NCBI GenBank assembly: GCA_021234155.1
Contig: JAJEKV010000010.1
Location: 8,838,260 to 8,902,259 of the forward strand
DNA length: 64,000 nt
Direction of reading: 5' to 3'
Source: Isoetes taiwanensis
Lineage: Eukaryota; Streptophyta; Lycopodiopsida; Isoetales; Isoetaceae
Shown here: positions 10,847 through 21,020 of the stretch, piece after piece
Numbering within the stretch: position 1 is the stretch's first letter
Layout of the letters: the number at the start of each line of letters is the position of its first letter
Position numbers and translations under genes: made by a program
Notes under the pieces: model-generated
Databases searched by the model: none
Seen by the model: only the letters and a program-made list of their open reading frames with translations
What the model was told of the DNA's origin: nothing

Positions 10847-12148
10847 ATGGCCGCACCAAGCAGACCGCCAGAAGGCCCGAAACCACCGCGCACGCCGACG
10901 CCAATCTCATTCGCCAGATGCTTCGAGAGAGGCTCGTGGCCGGAGGAGGTCGACTATCTTCGAAGCGAGGAGAGCATCGCAGATTGAGCAGAACGAGGAG
11001 ATAGGCCAGCAGTAACCGAACGGGAAGAAGATGCACTCTGGACGCAGGGACAGAGCTGCTCGAGTTAAGAAGACGAAGAGGAAGCAGCAAAGCGAGAAAG
11101 GAGAACCAAGGCCCGAGAGGAGCAGAGGATGCCGACTCCAGAGCCAACCATTGAAGAACAAGTCGAGGCTTGGATTCGCGAGAAAGAAGCAGAGGAGCAG
11201 CAAGAGCGGAGCGAGCCAAGGCTCGAGCCGAGTGAAGAGGAAGACCTCGCGGCTTGGATCGCAAAGCATGAAGCAAAACAATGCTGCAGGGAAAGCAGGA
11301 AGAGGAGGAGGGAAGAAGAGGAGGCGAAAGCGGCGGAGGAACTCAAGCAGAAGAAAGGGAAATTTGTCGGGAGCCCAAGGAAGCTCAAGAAAGCTCCGCA
11401 AGTAAAGAAGCCTAACCCTAAGATCGTGATCACTGAGAGGCCACATGATCAGCCACCGAACTCTTCTGGCGACTCCTCCGACGAAGACCATGTCCCCAAC
11501 ACCGAAGGTGGAAGCTCTTCCAAACCCCCGATCATTGAGCAGGTGGTAACCGAGCAGATAGCGCCCGAGCAGGAACAGCAGGACCAAGTGCAGAAGCCCC
11601 CTCCTTATCCGAAGTGGGACAGGAAAAAGCAACCACAGCCTGCCCGAGAGTCCTATGTCACGGACTCCGTCAAAATCTATGAGCGAAAGATGAGGGAGCA
11701 CGAGGCATACATGAAGGAGTGGGAGGCTTACAACTCCTACTACCAGGAGAATAGGGTCAGAACCATCGAGGGTGGACATCCAACGAAGAACCAGACATTA
11801 AGGCCGCCACCACCAAAGCCCAAGGCCCCTAAGAGACCAGCTAAGAAGAAACCCAGCAGGAAGGAGACCGAAAGAAGAGCACTGAGAGAGATCAGACACT
11901 TTCAGCGCAGCTACGGCCTCCTAATTCCCCGTGCCCCCTTTAATCGTTTAGTTAGAGAAGTCATGCAGGACTTCAACACTGGCATGAGGGTCACAGATGA
12001 GATGCTGCTGGCACTGCAGGAAGCGGCTAAGCAGAAGATAGTGCAACATTTTGAAGACTCGACAGCTTGCACTGTCCATGCGAAGCGAGTGACACTTATG
12101 AGGCAAGATATGTATCTTGCCAGTCGCATCAAGGGAGAACGCCCTTGA
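10847..12148 (+). CDS. Histone H3-like protein with a long insertion between tail and core, carried by the retrotransposon
   Basis: From 11129 a 339-codon frame runs to the stop at 12146-12148. Its last 100 residues (240-339, 11,846-12,145) align without gaps to histone H3 from KKP (H3 36-38) to the C-terminus. Over ALREIR...GERP I count 49 of 89 identical residues. αN, α1, loop 1, α2 and α3 are all present. Residues of the H3-H3 interface (C110, H113, R116, D123, L126 equivalents) are kept. K56, K79 and K122 equivalents are R, N and Q. HFQ and LLIPRAPF resemble plant CENH3, but loop 1 has canonical H3 length. At the ATG (10847), RTKQTARR reads one frame away, as in an H3 tail with position 9 changed to R. 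Between tail and core lie E-rich repeats (EEQVEAWI, EEDLAAWI), a proline-rich part and a basic linker. Reading 10847-11128 as one frame needs single-base corrections, so the N-terminus is uncertain. Confidence 0.8.
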
Positions 12149-12291
12149 ACATTTTGTAAATAATCAAAAATTTTGTAATAATAATCAATTTTAAGTACTT
12201 TATGTGTCTGAACTTGTTTAATTAGGACAAGTTAGCAAGTAGTAGTTTTTGTTTTAATAAAATAGGACATTTGCAGACCAAAAAGTGTGAT
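12149..12291. terminator. Probable 3' end of the histone-like transcription unit
   Basis: AT-rich sequence with TGTAAATAAT and AATAATAATC follows the stop codon and resembles plant polyadenylation signals. No sharper evidence is available. Confidence 0.3.
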
Positions 12292-12358
12292 GTCTCACAC
12301 GTCGCGCCTGGTCAAGAAACTAAAGTTTAGTTTTTGGACGAGGCGCTAGCTGTGAGAC
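12292..12358. repeat. 67-bp near-palindrome P3
   Basis: Arms of 33 bp with 27 pairing positions around a single central base. GTCTCACA and TGTGAGAC form the outer ends. Same family as P1, P2 and P4. Confidence 0.85.
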
Positions 12359-12491
12359 CTTGCCCAAATTTGCCGAAAACAGCTCTAAATTGACCAAGTA
12401 AGGGATCAATTCTGTCTAATTTGATGAGTCTGTCATCCTTACACCCTTATTTTACCCAAATTGGACATGTTCTGATCGAAATGGGACTGAT

Positions 12492-12558
12492 GTCTCACAC
12501 GTCGCGCCTGGTCAAGAAACTAAAATGTAGCTTTTGAACGAGGCGCTACCTGTGAGAC
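12492..12558. repeat. 67-bp near-palindrome P4
   Basis: Starts exactly 200 bp after P3 and about 190 bp before the second TATA box. The sequence between P3 and P4 is unlike that between P1 and P2, so only the palindromes are conserved. Confidence 0.85.
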
Positions 12559-12749
12559 CTCCTACCAATTCTTCACCATAACTTGTCCAAATGATCTTCA
12601 ACCTATTGTATTAGCATCTTTAGGCAATCCAGTCATGCTCAAACCCTTAAATTAGTCTTCCAATTCCCATTTTGACCTCAATATAGGCTAGAATTGCCCA
12701 ACCCCAAGAATTTTCCAAGTCACCCAAAAATTAGGGTTTTCCCCTTTTC

Positions 12750-12757
12750 TATAAATA
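12750..12757 (+). promoter_or_regulatory. TATA box upstream of the gag-pol region
   Basis: CTATAAATAG again, preceded by TTAGGGTTTT, the complement of a plant telo-box (AAACCCTAA). The first candidate ATG follows near 12,871. Confidence 0.5.
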
Positions 12758-12870
12758 GGTCCCTCATTTCATATGTAGCACCCTACGAGTTTGCTCCTGC
12801 CCCCTTAGCCGATTTCCCAGCTCCCGAGAGGCGCTCTTGCATCCGTTTGCTAGTCTCTTCCTCGCTAAAC

Positions 12871-14150
12871 TCATGGCAACCCTCTCGATTTCAAGGCGAT
12901 GATGGTAGCCAGCCGGCCGCTCATCTTCTTAGAGGTCGACATCGATGAGATTTTCGGGTCTTAGAAAAGAAATAGATGTTCAAGCAACCTTGCATGCAAC
13001 CCCAGCATATAGCAGAGTCCTGTCTGAATTTCAAGCTAGGGTAGAGCCATCATTAGTGCAGCTTCCACCTTGCATAGGCTACTTTGTTCCTAGGCAATCC
13101 CTCCAAGCAAACCTTAGGCGATGTTCCAAACATTGCCAAGTATCTCACAAACAAGGCCCAAGATGCAGGAGCCAATGGTCCCCGATCCGCCGGGACCAAG
13201 TACTTTCTTTCAACGCCTGCGTTAGCAATCTTTCTTACCCACCGCAGCCGAGAACCCCATGGGAGAAACTTCCATTCCCCCCATGGACGTGGACCCATTA
13301 GCCACCGCGAAGAAGACAACAGCTCCTTTCTAAAGATGAGCGGGAGCAAGAAAGAAAGGAAGAAGACGAGGAGTCGAAGAAGAAGATGGCGACTCACGCC
13401 GAAGCTCGACCAACCGGAAGAGCAAATGCCAGCGTAACAAGAGTTGCAAGAATTGAGAGAGAAGCCGCAAACTCTCGTGATAGCGCCACCCCCTTGGGCT
13501 AGGCATCACAAGCCTAACCCCCATCATCGCCGGCGAAGAGTATTTGCTCTAAAGCGACATCGAGAACCTCGGTCGCGAGTGGAAAGGGAGTATCGACCTG
13601 ACGAAGTTGCTGCACCAACTGGAGAACCGGACACGGGCGACTTCATCGTCCGAGGAACCTCGACTTCCCACTCCAAGTAAGGAAGCCGACACTTACACCG
13701 AGAGTCGACCTCCAGATATTCAAGCATACAACAACATCAGGGGCAGATTATGGAGGCGGGAACTACCGACGGAGGAAGAGTTCCTTGCTCTGAGAAATGA
13801 TGGGGATCCGCCACGCGACCTCGAACATCTTAACGGCAAGTTCAGCCGACAACGCCTCCCGGTAGCGAAGAGGCGAAGTTCGACCTAAGGAGAGCTTCAA
13901 AGAAGGTCCTTCTTACGGCGATGCCCAAGGAGAAAAGGCGTGAATGCATAGACAAGCGATACCGCTTTAGATGTTTCAACCGGACCCCTAACGGGCTTAA
14001 CCCGCCCATTTGTTATGAGCTCGGCGCTAGCGGAGTTGGGCGGATGGGACACTCTCGGCCGATGAGGACGGCGAGGCAAAGACGCGATTACATTCGTGGT
14101 GAGTGCCACATCTTCGCCGCTATAGATACGAATGTGGCAGACCCAAAGAT
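12871..14150 (+). pseudogene. Gag-position region, frame-broken
   Basis: Several short open stretches in shifting frames fill the place where gag is expected (e.g. 12,945-13,301, 13,084-13,437, 13,607-13,888). They include basic KKERKKTRSRRRR and acidic or proline-rich pieces. I cannot identify a capsid domain or an intact CCHC knuckle. The assignment rests on position between promoter and protease only. Confidence 0.35.
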
Positions 14151-14169
14151 AAGGTAATCTCCACAGTAG

Positions 14170-15382
14170 GGAAGGCAAAGGCTAAGTCTTTCATAGTCTT
14201 GATAGACTCCGGAAGTAGCCCCCGAGGATAGTTGAAATGTTGAAATTGAAATCCCTAAAGTCCAAACCAAGACCCGTAATCTTGGCAAGCGAGCAAAGAA
14301 GACATACAAACCGAAAAAGGATCAACTTCGACATCGACTTGCCAGGGATTAATATCCAGATGGGGGCAGAAGTAATGGGCATTGGCAAGTATGACTTGAT
14401 CGTTGGAATGGAGTACCTTGGACCAGCAGGGGCCATCATTGATTGTGGAAAGCGGAAGGTGACCTTCCCAACGCCCGACGGCAAAGCCATTGAGATCACA
14501 GGTAAAGAAGTTACTCCCATCATGCAGTGTATGTCTGTTAAGAAGCTGCTCAAGTCTATAAAGAGCGAGCAGGTAGCATACATCTTCAAACTCGAGGTTG
14601 AGGAACCCGAGTCGGAGGGAAGCAAAGAAGACAAAGTGCTCAGCAAGTTGCCCAAGCAAATCGCCAACTTGATCACGGAGTTCCACGATCTCTTTCCAGA
14701 TGAGATCGAGAAGCTTCCTCCTTACAGGGGAGTAGAGTGTGAGATAGCACTCGAACCAGGGACCAAGCCGACGAGCAAGGCCCCATATAGAATGACCACA
14801 CATGAACTCACGGAGCTAAAGAAGCAGTTACAAGAATTGCTCGATCTAGGCTTCATCAGGCCTAGCGTCTCACCATCTGGGGCACCCATCCTCTTTGTCA
14901 AGAAAAAGGATGGAAGCTTGAGGATGTGCATAGATTACAGACAATTGAACAAGCACACCATCAAGAACAAATATGCACTCCCCAGATTGGACGACTTGAT
15001 GGATCAGCTCCAAGGGGCAAAGGTCTTCTCCAAGATCGACCTAAGGTCAGGTTATCACCAGATCAGAATAAAGGAAGAGGACATGTACAAAACGGCTTTC
15101 AGAACTAGGTATGGGCATTACGAGTTCACCGTAATGCCATTTGGGCTATCCAACGCCCCAGCTACGTTCATGAGACTCATGAACGACATCTTCAGAGAAT
15201 TCTTAGACAACTTTGTGATAGTATTCTTCAACGATATTCTGGTGTACAACAAAACCATTGAAGAGCATGCACAACACGTAAGAAAGGTGCTCGAGAAGTT
15301 AAGGAGGCATCAGTTGTATGCCAAGTTGTCGGCGCCGCCGCGAGAGAAGATGGAATACCTCGGTCATGTGATTTCAGTTTGA
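14170..15382 (+). pseudogene. Gypsy protease and reverse transcriptase
   Basis: [10 protein letters not shown] at ~14,190-14,220 gives the retropepsin active site (D at 14205-14207). A shift at ~14,220 separates it from an open frame 14237-15382 with RT motifs: [56 protein letters not shown], then FFNDILVY where the family has F-x-D-D. The first Asp of the catalytic pair is Asn (AAC at 15230-15232), which should abolish polymerase activity. The frame ends at LGHVISV, and RNase H begins with further shifts. Confidence 0.85.
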
Positions 15383-17561
15383 AGGAATCTCGGCTGCACC
15401 CGCCAAGATTGAAGCGAAGAATTTAATGGCCGGCACCAAAGAACGCCCATGAGGTCGAAGTTTCCGTGGCCTAGCGGTATTACGAAAGTTCGTGAAGAAC
15501 CGCGAAAGATAGCAGCCCCAATCGACTTGACAATTTGACAAAGGAGAAAGTGAAAAATTGGGCGCACCATTGGCTCAAGAAAGCCCAAGCGGATTTGAAC
15601 TGTTGAAGGAAGCTTTGACAACCGCCCGCCTCTTAACCCCGGACGGGAAAAGGACAAGTTAGTGGCGACGGGACGCAAGCAAAGATAGCCACAGTGCGGT
15701 GTTTCATGCAAGAGGAGGCGGATAATAGCGCACGACTCAAGGCGGATGAAGCGGCAAAACGCAAGCGCACCGACGCGCGACCAAGAGCTGCTAGCGATTG
15801 TCGTATGCGTTGAGAATCCGGAGGCATTACCTCTTAGGGAGGAAGTTCCACTTGGACCGATCACCGAGCCTCCGAAGACGTATTCACGCAACCACATCTC
15901 AACTGGAGGCGGAGAAGGTGGATGGAGTTTCTCGAGGAGCACGACTTTGATATAGTCTACAAGCCGGGAAACTTAATAATGTGGTAGCGGATGCGCTTCA
16001 AGGCATCCGCCCGACAACTGTGGTGCACGCAACGCAATCTCAACACTCTTCGGCCGATTCCGGGGAAAAAGATAGAAGAAACCTTGCCAACGATATGGAC
16101 TTCAAGGAAGTATGGGCAAGCTTGTGCAAGGAAGCGAGAAACGGATATAAGGAGAGGGAAACCTTCAAAAATTTTAAGAAGGAAGGTAACCTCCTATACC
16201 ACAAGAACAAGTTGTGCGTCTTGGGAATCATCGGAGTAAGAAAAATTGATTCTCGACACCCACAACAAGCCCAATAACCGCCACGCAGATTCATGAAGAC
16301 ATACTTTAAAGTGCGTAGCAGCTACTATTGGCCGGGAATGAAGAAGGTGATAGCTTCGCCACATCAAGGAGTGCCGGCTATGCCGAGAAACCAAGGCGTA
16401 ACAACTTCAATTCGGGGGCATTGGAACCACTAGCGGTGCCAAACGCTAAGTGGGGAGGTCGTCAACATAGACTTTATAACAGGGAATGCGCCAAGGGCGG
16501 TAAGAGGTAAGGATGCCTTGATGGTGCGTGGTCGACAAGTTGTCGAAGATGGCACATTTTGTGCCTTGCGAGGACCACGGACACGACTATGGATGCGGCA
16601 AAGCTCTTCACCAAAGAGATTTTCGGACTCCATGGCATGCTAAGGGAAATTATCTCCAATCCGAGATCCGAAGTTCATCGGTGCCCCGGCGGGATCTCTT
16701 CACAACGATTGGAACGAAGCTATCCATGAGCACGGCCTATCATCCCACAGACGGATGGGCAAACGGAGCATGTCAACGAATATTGGAAGACATGCTTCAA
16801 ACTATGTCCGGAACAAGCAAGGTATGTGGAGGAATTTATTCACTTGGTGGAGTTTGCATACAATAGCACCAAGGGGAATCATCCCAAATGTCTAAGCCAT
16901 TCATGATCAACCACGGCTACCAATGCCTAACTCCGGATACTTGGCACAATCCCGTGTCAAAAGTGGAAGTTTCGCAAACAAATGTTGAGCGACATCGGCA
17001 GCTTGTGGAAGAAGTTCGAGGGTACCTTCTAGCGGCAAGGAGTGAGGAAGAGCATTGCCGACAAAACACAGACAAATGAGAATTCCAAGTCGGAGATGAT
17101 GTATGGCTCAAGATCAAGGTAAAGCGGCCGAAGCTCAAGATCGGAAATTGCAAGAAGCTTGCTCCAAGGTGGGCTGGACCCTTGAGAATAACCAAGAGAG
17201 TGGGTAACCAATCCTACAAGTTAGACTTGCAACAAGCACCTAAAATCCACAAAGTCTTCCACGTGAGTTTGCTAAAGAAGCACACTCCCAATCCGGATGA
17301 AGTCTGGACACTAACGATGTTGGAAATGAGCCGAAGAGCAGATAGAAATAGTTCGAACTAATTCTTGATAAAGCATTCAAGAAAACAAGGAGATCGGAGT
17401 TTCTCCAATACTTGGTCAAGTGGAAACACTTGCCGGTGGAAGACGCGACATGGGTACTTAAAAGAGATATGGAAAAACAGTACCCACAGTTTATGGAGCA
17501 ATGGGATGGCAAGGTCATCTCCGAAGAAATCGGTTCAGGCATGTCGATTTGTGTAGATTAA
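15383..17561 (+). pseudogene. Gypsy RNase H, integrase and chromodomain, frame-broken
   Basis: RNase H relics lie from 15,420 to 15,960 (FRGLAVLRKFVKN, ELLKEALTTARLLTPDG). Integrase follows: YYWPGMKKV, VVDKLSKMAHFVPC, LFTTIGTKLSMSTAYHPTDG, FAYNSTKGNHP, then a GPY/F-like tail (KLAPRWAGPLRITKRVGNQSY, HKVFHVSLLKKH). The last part, about 17,345-17,561, reads FLQYLVKWKHLPVEDATW and ends MSICVD before TAA. This is a chromodomain, the module that defines chromoviruses and that can direct integration by binding methylated histone H3 or other chromatin marks. Many single-base shifts occur in GC-rich parts. Confidence 0.8.
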
Positions 17562-18375
17562 TAGCTTGCCTAGTTAAGTATAATCTACGCATGCAACCTA
17601 TGCAAGGTAAGGGTTGCATGCGTTGTTACCGATGATGAGATGACTACGGTGATCTCTAGGACGTGGTGTAATGTCAATGTAGGCATGACCGCAGTGCCGC
17701 TTTGAAAGTCTACTTCTGTCCTACGGAAGTAGACAACCTCGAGAGAAAGGAGGTCATTGAGGAATGCATTGATAGGAAAAGCACCTCTAGCCCCATATAT
17801 GCTTTGATAGGAGGAATCTGGCCTTCACGCCCCATATCTGGGAAGGACCTATCCTCCATTTGGGCAACTAAAGGTGTAGGCATGAGCCATATAGGCATTA
17901 TAGTATTTGTCTCCTCGACCACGATGGAAGAATCATCCTCTTCCCTGTAGGGAGATTAGCCATGCATTCATGTAGATAGGTGGGGTGGTCACCATATAAC
18001 AAAAATTTTATTTAATATTAATGGTACTAACGTAGTGTTGACTGTGAGCCAATAGAGCTCAGAAGGGCCGTGGAGGTCGAACTACGAAGACTTGCAACAC
18101 AATTTTGTTGTAATGTGTTGCAAGGAATAAAGAGCACCTCGAAGAATAATTGTACATATAATAATAAAACTGAAACATTAGGAGTTATTGTTATAATGAC
18201 AAGTGATAACTATCGGATTGAATAATAGTATAATAATGTTCTATAAATACTACCTTGAGGTAATTCTATTAAATGTATAACTATAGTAATAAGTATGTCC
18301 TATGCATGAGGTTGATTGCAGGTTAAGAAGATCCCAAGGTGGGGAGACCCACGATCTTGCGGGCGGCATCAATTC
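17562..18375 (+). other. Noncoding stretch between integrase and 3' LTR
   Basis: About 810 bp with no recognised domain. An 82-codon open frame at 17,702-17,950 has no family signature. Two copies of AAGGTGGGGAGA occur (about 18,333 and 18,376), and only the second abuts the LTR. Confidence 0.5.
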
Positions 18376-18388
18376 AAGGTGGGGAGAA
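18376..18388 (+). promoter_or_regulatory. Polypurine tract
   Basis: AAGGTGGGGAGAA lies immediately before the 3' LTR start TGTGGCG. It is the expected primer for plus-strand synthesis. Confidence 0.75.
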
Positions 18389-19881
18389 TGTGGCGTTCGA
18401 AGACGATATATGGTCTCAAGGCATTATACCGCATCAAGGCCAATCACGCACGTACACGCCGGCCCGGTCGGCGGTAATGCATAGCGTGTACCCAAGCAGG
18501 GCGCCCTAGGGGGCAACTTGCAATGGTGCGCACACTTAGCAATCGCGGCCTTTAGACCTTTAACCCATTAAAAGGTAGACCAAGGGTCATGGAAACCCTA
18601 AACCTAAGCGATAGCCTACATAAGGCACCAAACCCTAACATTCCCTTTTTCGTCCACGGACTTTCCCGGCTCCGATTCAAGGCCTGAGGAGTCAATTCCA
18701 ACCCCACGATCCGCCCGCGCCCCGGCTTGTCAAATCGCTCTTCCGACCGCATCCGGGCGAGCAGAGATATGGACGCCTTCAAATCGAGAGAGTGAACCGG
18801 GGATCGTATTTGGTCGATTGAATAGCCTAAACCTTATTCCGACCTTGAACCAGAGGGTTTAGCCCATTAAATCACCCTTAGTAGCCAAGTCGATCACGAG
18901 ATTGACTCTAACTAAAGAACCTAACTCTATGTATTAGATTAGTTCTTATTACTTATGTTGATATGATGGACGGATGTATTACGTGGGACTCATTGTATTG
19001 AAAAGGGGGTAGAGACCTAAAAGCTTAGTAGATGATGCTCCTAGCTAGTCCCTCTTAGTGCATTACTAGATTTTTGATGAAGCCCACCCGGTTGTGGGTG
19101 AAGGGGGCGGGCCCGGCTTAGAATGAGGTTAGGTGTTCTGACCCTTGACCGATCCCTCCGGTGTGTAAGGCCCACCAGGGGATCCGGAGTGACTAGGTCT
19201 AATGGCTTGCCACCGAGTGTGGGTAAGGCATGGGCTCGACACCGTGGGGTGGTGTTCACCTTCCGGTGGGTTAAGTCGAATAAGGGCGGTGGCCCTCTAG
19301 TCACCTTTGGGTCAGCATGTAGATCTCGAGGGGTAATCCCTACACGCCCCATTGGGACTGGGGAGATGTAACCCGGGGAATAGCCCCTTTGGCTATGCAC
19401 CCGTGGGGGCTACGGTCCAGGTCCCAACACTTTTCAACCTACTGCAAAAGTATGCTTTCCCGGGAGGGGCGGGATGGAGTGGACAACCCTAAGCCATGTT
19501 CTTATGCCAGCCCCAATCCATTGTCATGATTCCGTCAAGACTTGAACTCGGAGACCCAAGCTTGTCGAGTCATCCCCACGAGTCTCGAGCCTTGGGTAGG
19601 AACTTCCTTGTATTGTGCTGATCTTTGTCTATGCAGATGTTGATGTACCACCCTTCGAGGTGGATCCATGATGTTATGTTACTAACGAGTATGTTTACGC
19701 TTCCGCAGCTAGGTAGGCCCTGAGGGAGACGGGGTAAAATGACCCCTTCACTCTTCCCACTGTGGACTCTAGACGGTCACAGTGCTATGTGGAGGGCCCT
19801 GTATCAGTGTGGAGCTGGTGCGGGGGATGAACTCCTGTTTGTATACGGTGCGGGCATCGTATACGAGTAGGGGACGTCACA
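18389..19881 (+). repeat. 3' LTR (1,493 bp)
   Basis: Starts TGTGGCG and ends GACGTCACA, followed by CCTTT. It is the only uninterrupted LTR of the element and aligns to both segments of the 5' LTR. Confidence 0.85.
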
Positions 19882-20332
19882 CCTTTCTCTTGTCTTAGTC
19901 AGTAATGTGTTCTAGTTTTTTGGTCAGTGATCCCATCACGTCAGCTAAAAAAAGGTTCTCCTCCAATAAATCCGGCTGTTAGAGCCTGAACTCTAACTCT
20001 GCAAGAAGGATGAAAAACTAAATAATCCAAGCTCAATCTATCAGATCTATGCAATGCACAACATAAAGATTCATCCTCTTCATAGCTAGATCAAGCAAAA
20101 TAATCTCCCAATACAATGTCTCTCTGTTCTTCTCTGCTCAGATAATCCCGTGATCATAATGGATCCCCCACGCCATAATGCATACGTGCATATGACCTCC
20201 ACGTGTGCATATGTATATATCCCTCCATATGCGGTATATTGTCTTTTATACCACCTCAATAGTGGTGATTGTGGTGAGTGTGATGAGTGTGGTGAGTGGT
20301 GAGTGGTGAGTGTGGTGAGACAACACAAAACA
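19882..20332. other. Flank with a GTGGTGAGT microsatellite
   Basis: The target-site copy CCTTT is at 19,882-19,886. From about 20,263 to 20,325 GTGGTGAGT/GAGTGTGGT units repeat. A shorter run of the same motif occurs near 22,450. No gene is seen. Confidence 0.6.
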
Positions 20333-21020
20333 TTACATAAAACACTTTTAAATTAAAATCCCCCTAAAACCCCCTATGGTTTGGGCGCATATTCACACGG
20401 GAGGAGGGGAGGTGACGTCCCTAAGGCCCCGAAGGGGCCAAAATTGTTTTTTTGCAACACAAACCATTAACATCCAACATATAAAAATTAAATCCCCCCT
20501 AAAACCCCCTGTGGTTTGGGTGCATATTCACACGGGGGGTGACTCCGGGCATCGAGAGCTATTGGATGGGCATATTCATGAGTTATGCTTTGATTTGGAC
20601 CGTAGATAGCGATCCTCGTTTGTGGGGTATCTTGGCATACAAGTTTTTTTTATACTGTATAGCAAGACTTGTGAAATACTATAAGGTTTGGTGCAATATA
20701 CTTAATGGCATTGATTTCAAACATGTATTATACCATTTTAGACAGTATAAAAAGGGCTCTTGCTACCCTACGTCAACCCCGTGTGAATATGCACCCAAAC
20801 CACAGGGGATTTTAGGGGATTTTTTTTTATATGTTGGATGTTAATGGTTTGTGTTGCAAAAAATTTGGCCCCTTCCGGGGCTTTAGGGGCGTCACACCCC
20901 CCCCGGGCGATGTGAATATGCACCCAAACCATAGGGGGTTTTAGGGGGATTTTAATTTAAAAGTGTTTTATGTAATGGTTTGTGTTGTCTAAAATTTTTT
21001 TTTGCCCCTTCGGGGCCTTG
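20333..21020. mobile_element. Foldback element with G-rich arms, copy 1
   Basis: The left arm (20,333-20,552) and right arm (~20,760-21,000) are inverted copies. Both contain CCCCCTAAAACCCCCT with GGTTTGGGTGCATATTCAC, and GGCCCCGAAGGGGCC near the edges. Parts of the arms are themselves repeated. The centre (TACTGTATAGCAAGACTTG) is shared with the element at 33.5-34.2 kb. No transposase is present, so it is a non-autonomous foldback or MITE-like element. Confidence 0.7.

Larger units (their letters stand above)
7524..19881 (+). mobile_element. Ty3/gypsy chromovirus carrying a histone H3-like gene (12.4 kb)
   Basis: The element starts TGTGACGT and ends ACGTCACA, an 8-bp terminal inverted repeat, and is flanked by CCTTT on both sides. 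Order: bipartite 5' LTR (7524-10179), initiator-Met-type PBS, two palindromes, TATA box, H3-like gene, two palindromes, TATA box, broken gag region, protease DSG, reverse transcriptase, RNase H and integrase relics, chromodomain, polypurine tract, 3' LTR (18389-19881). The PR-RT-RH-INT order and the C-terminal chromodomain define a chromovirus. This copy is probably immobile: RT has lost a catalytic Asp, and RNase H and integrase are frame-broken. The extra histone gene between LTR and gag is not a known part of chromoviruses. Confidence 0.9.

Noticed and set aside
10907-11779. A 290-codon minus-strand frame opposite the histone-like ORF
   Set aside because: Its composition (L, F, S-rich) mirrors the E- and K-rich plus strand, and no domain is seen. 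It is a shadow of the sense ORF.
11879-12145. Calling the H3 core a true CENH3
   Set aside because: HFQ and LLIPRAPF look CENH3-like, but loop 1 has canonical H3 length and other positions are mixed. Sequence reading alone does not settle ancestry.
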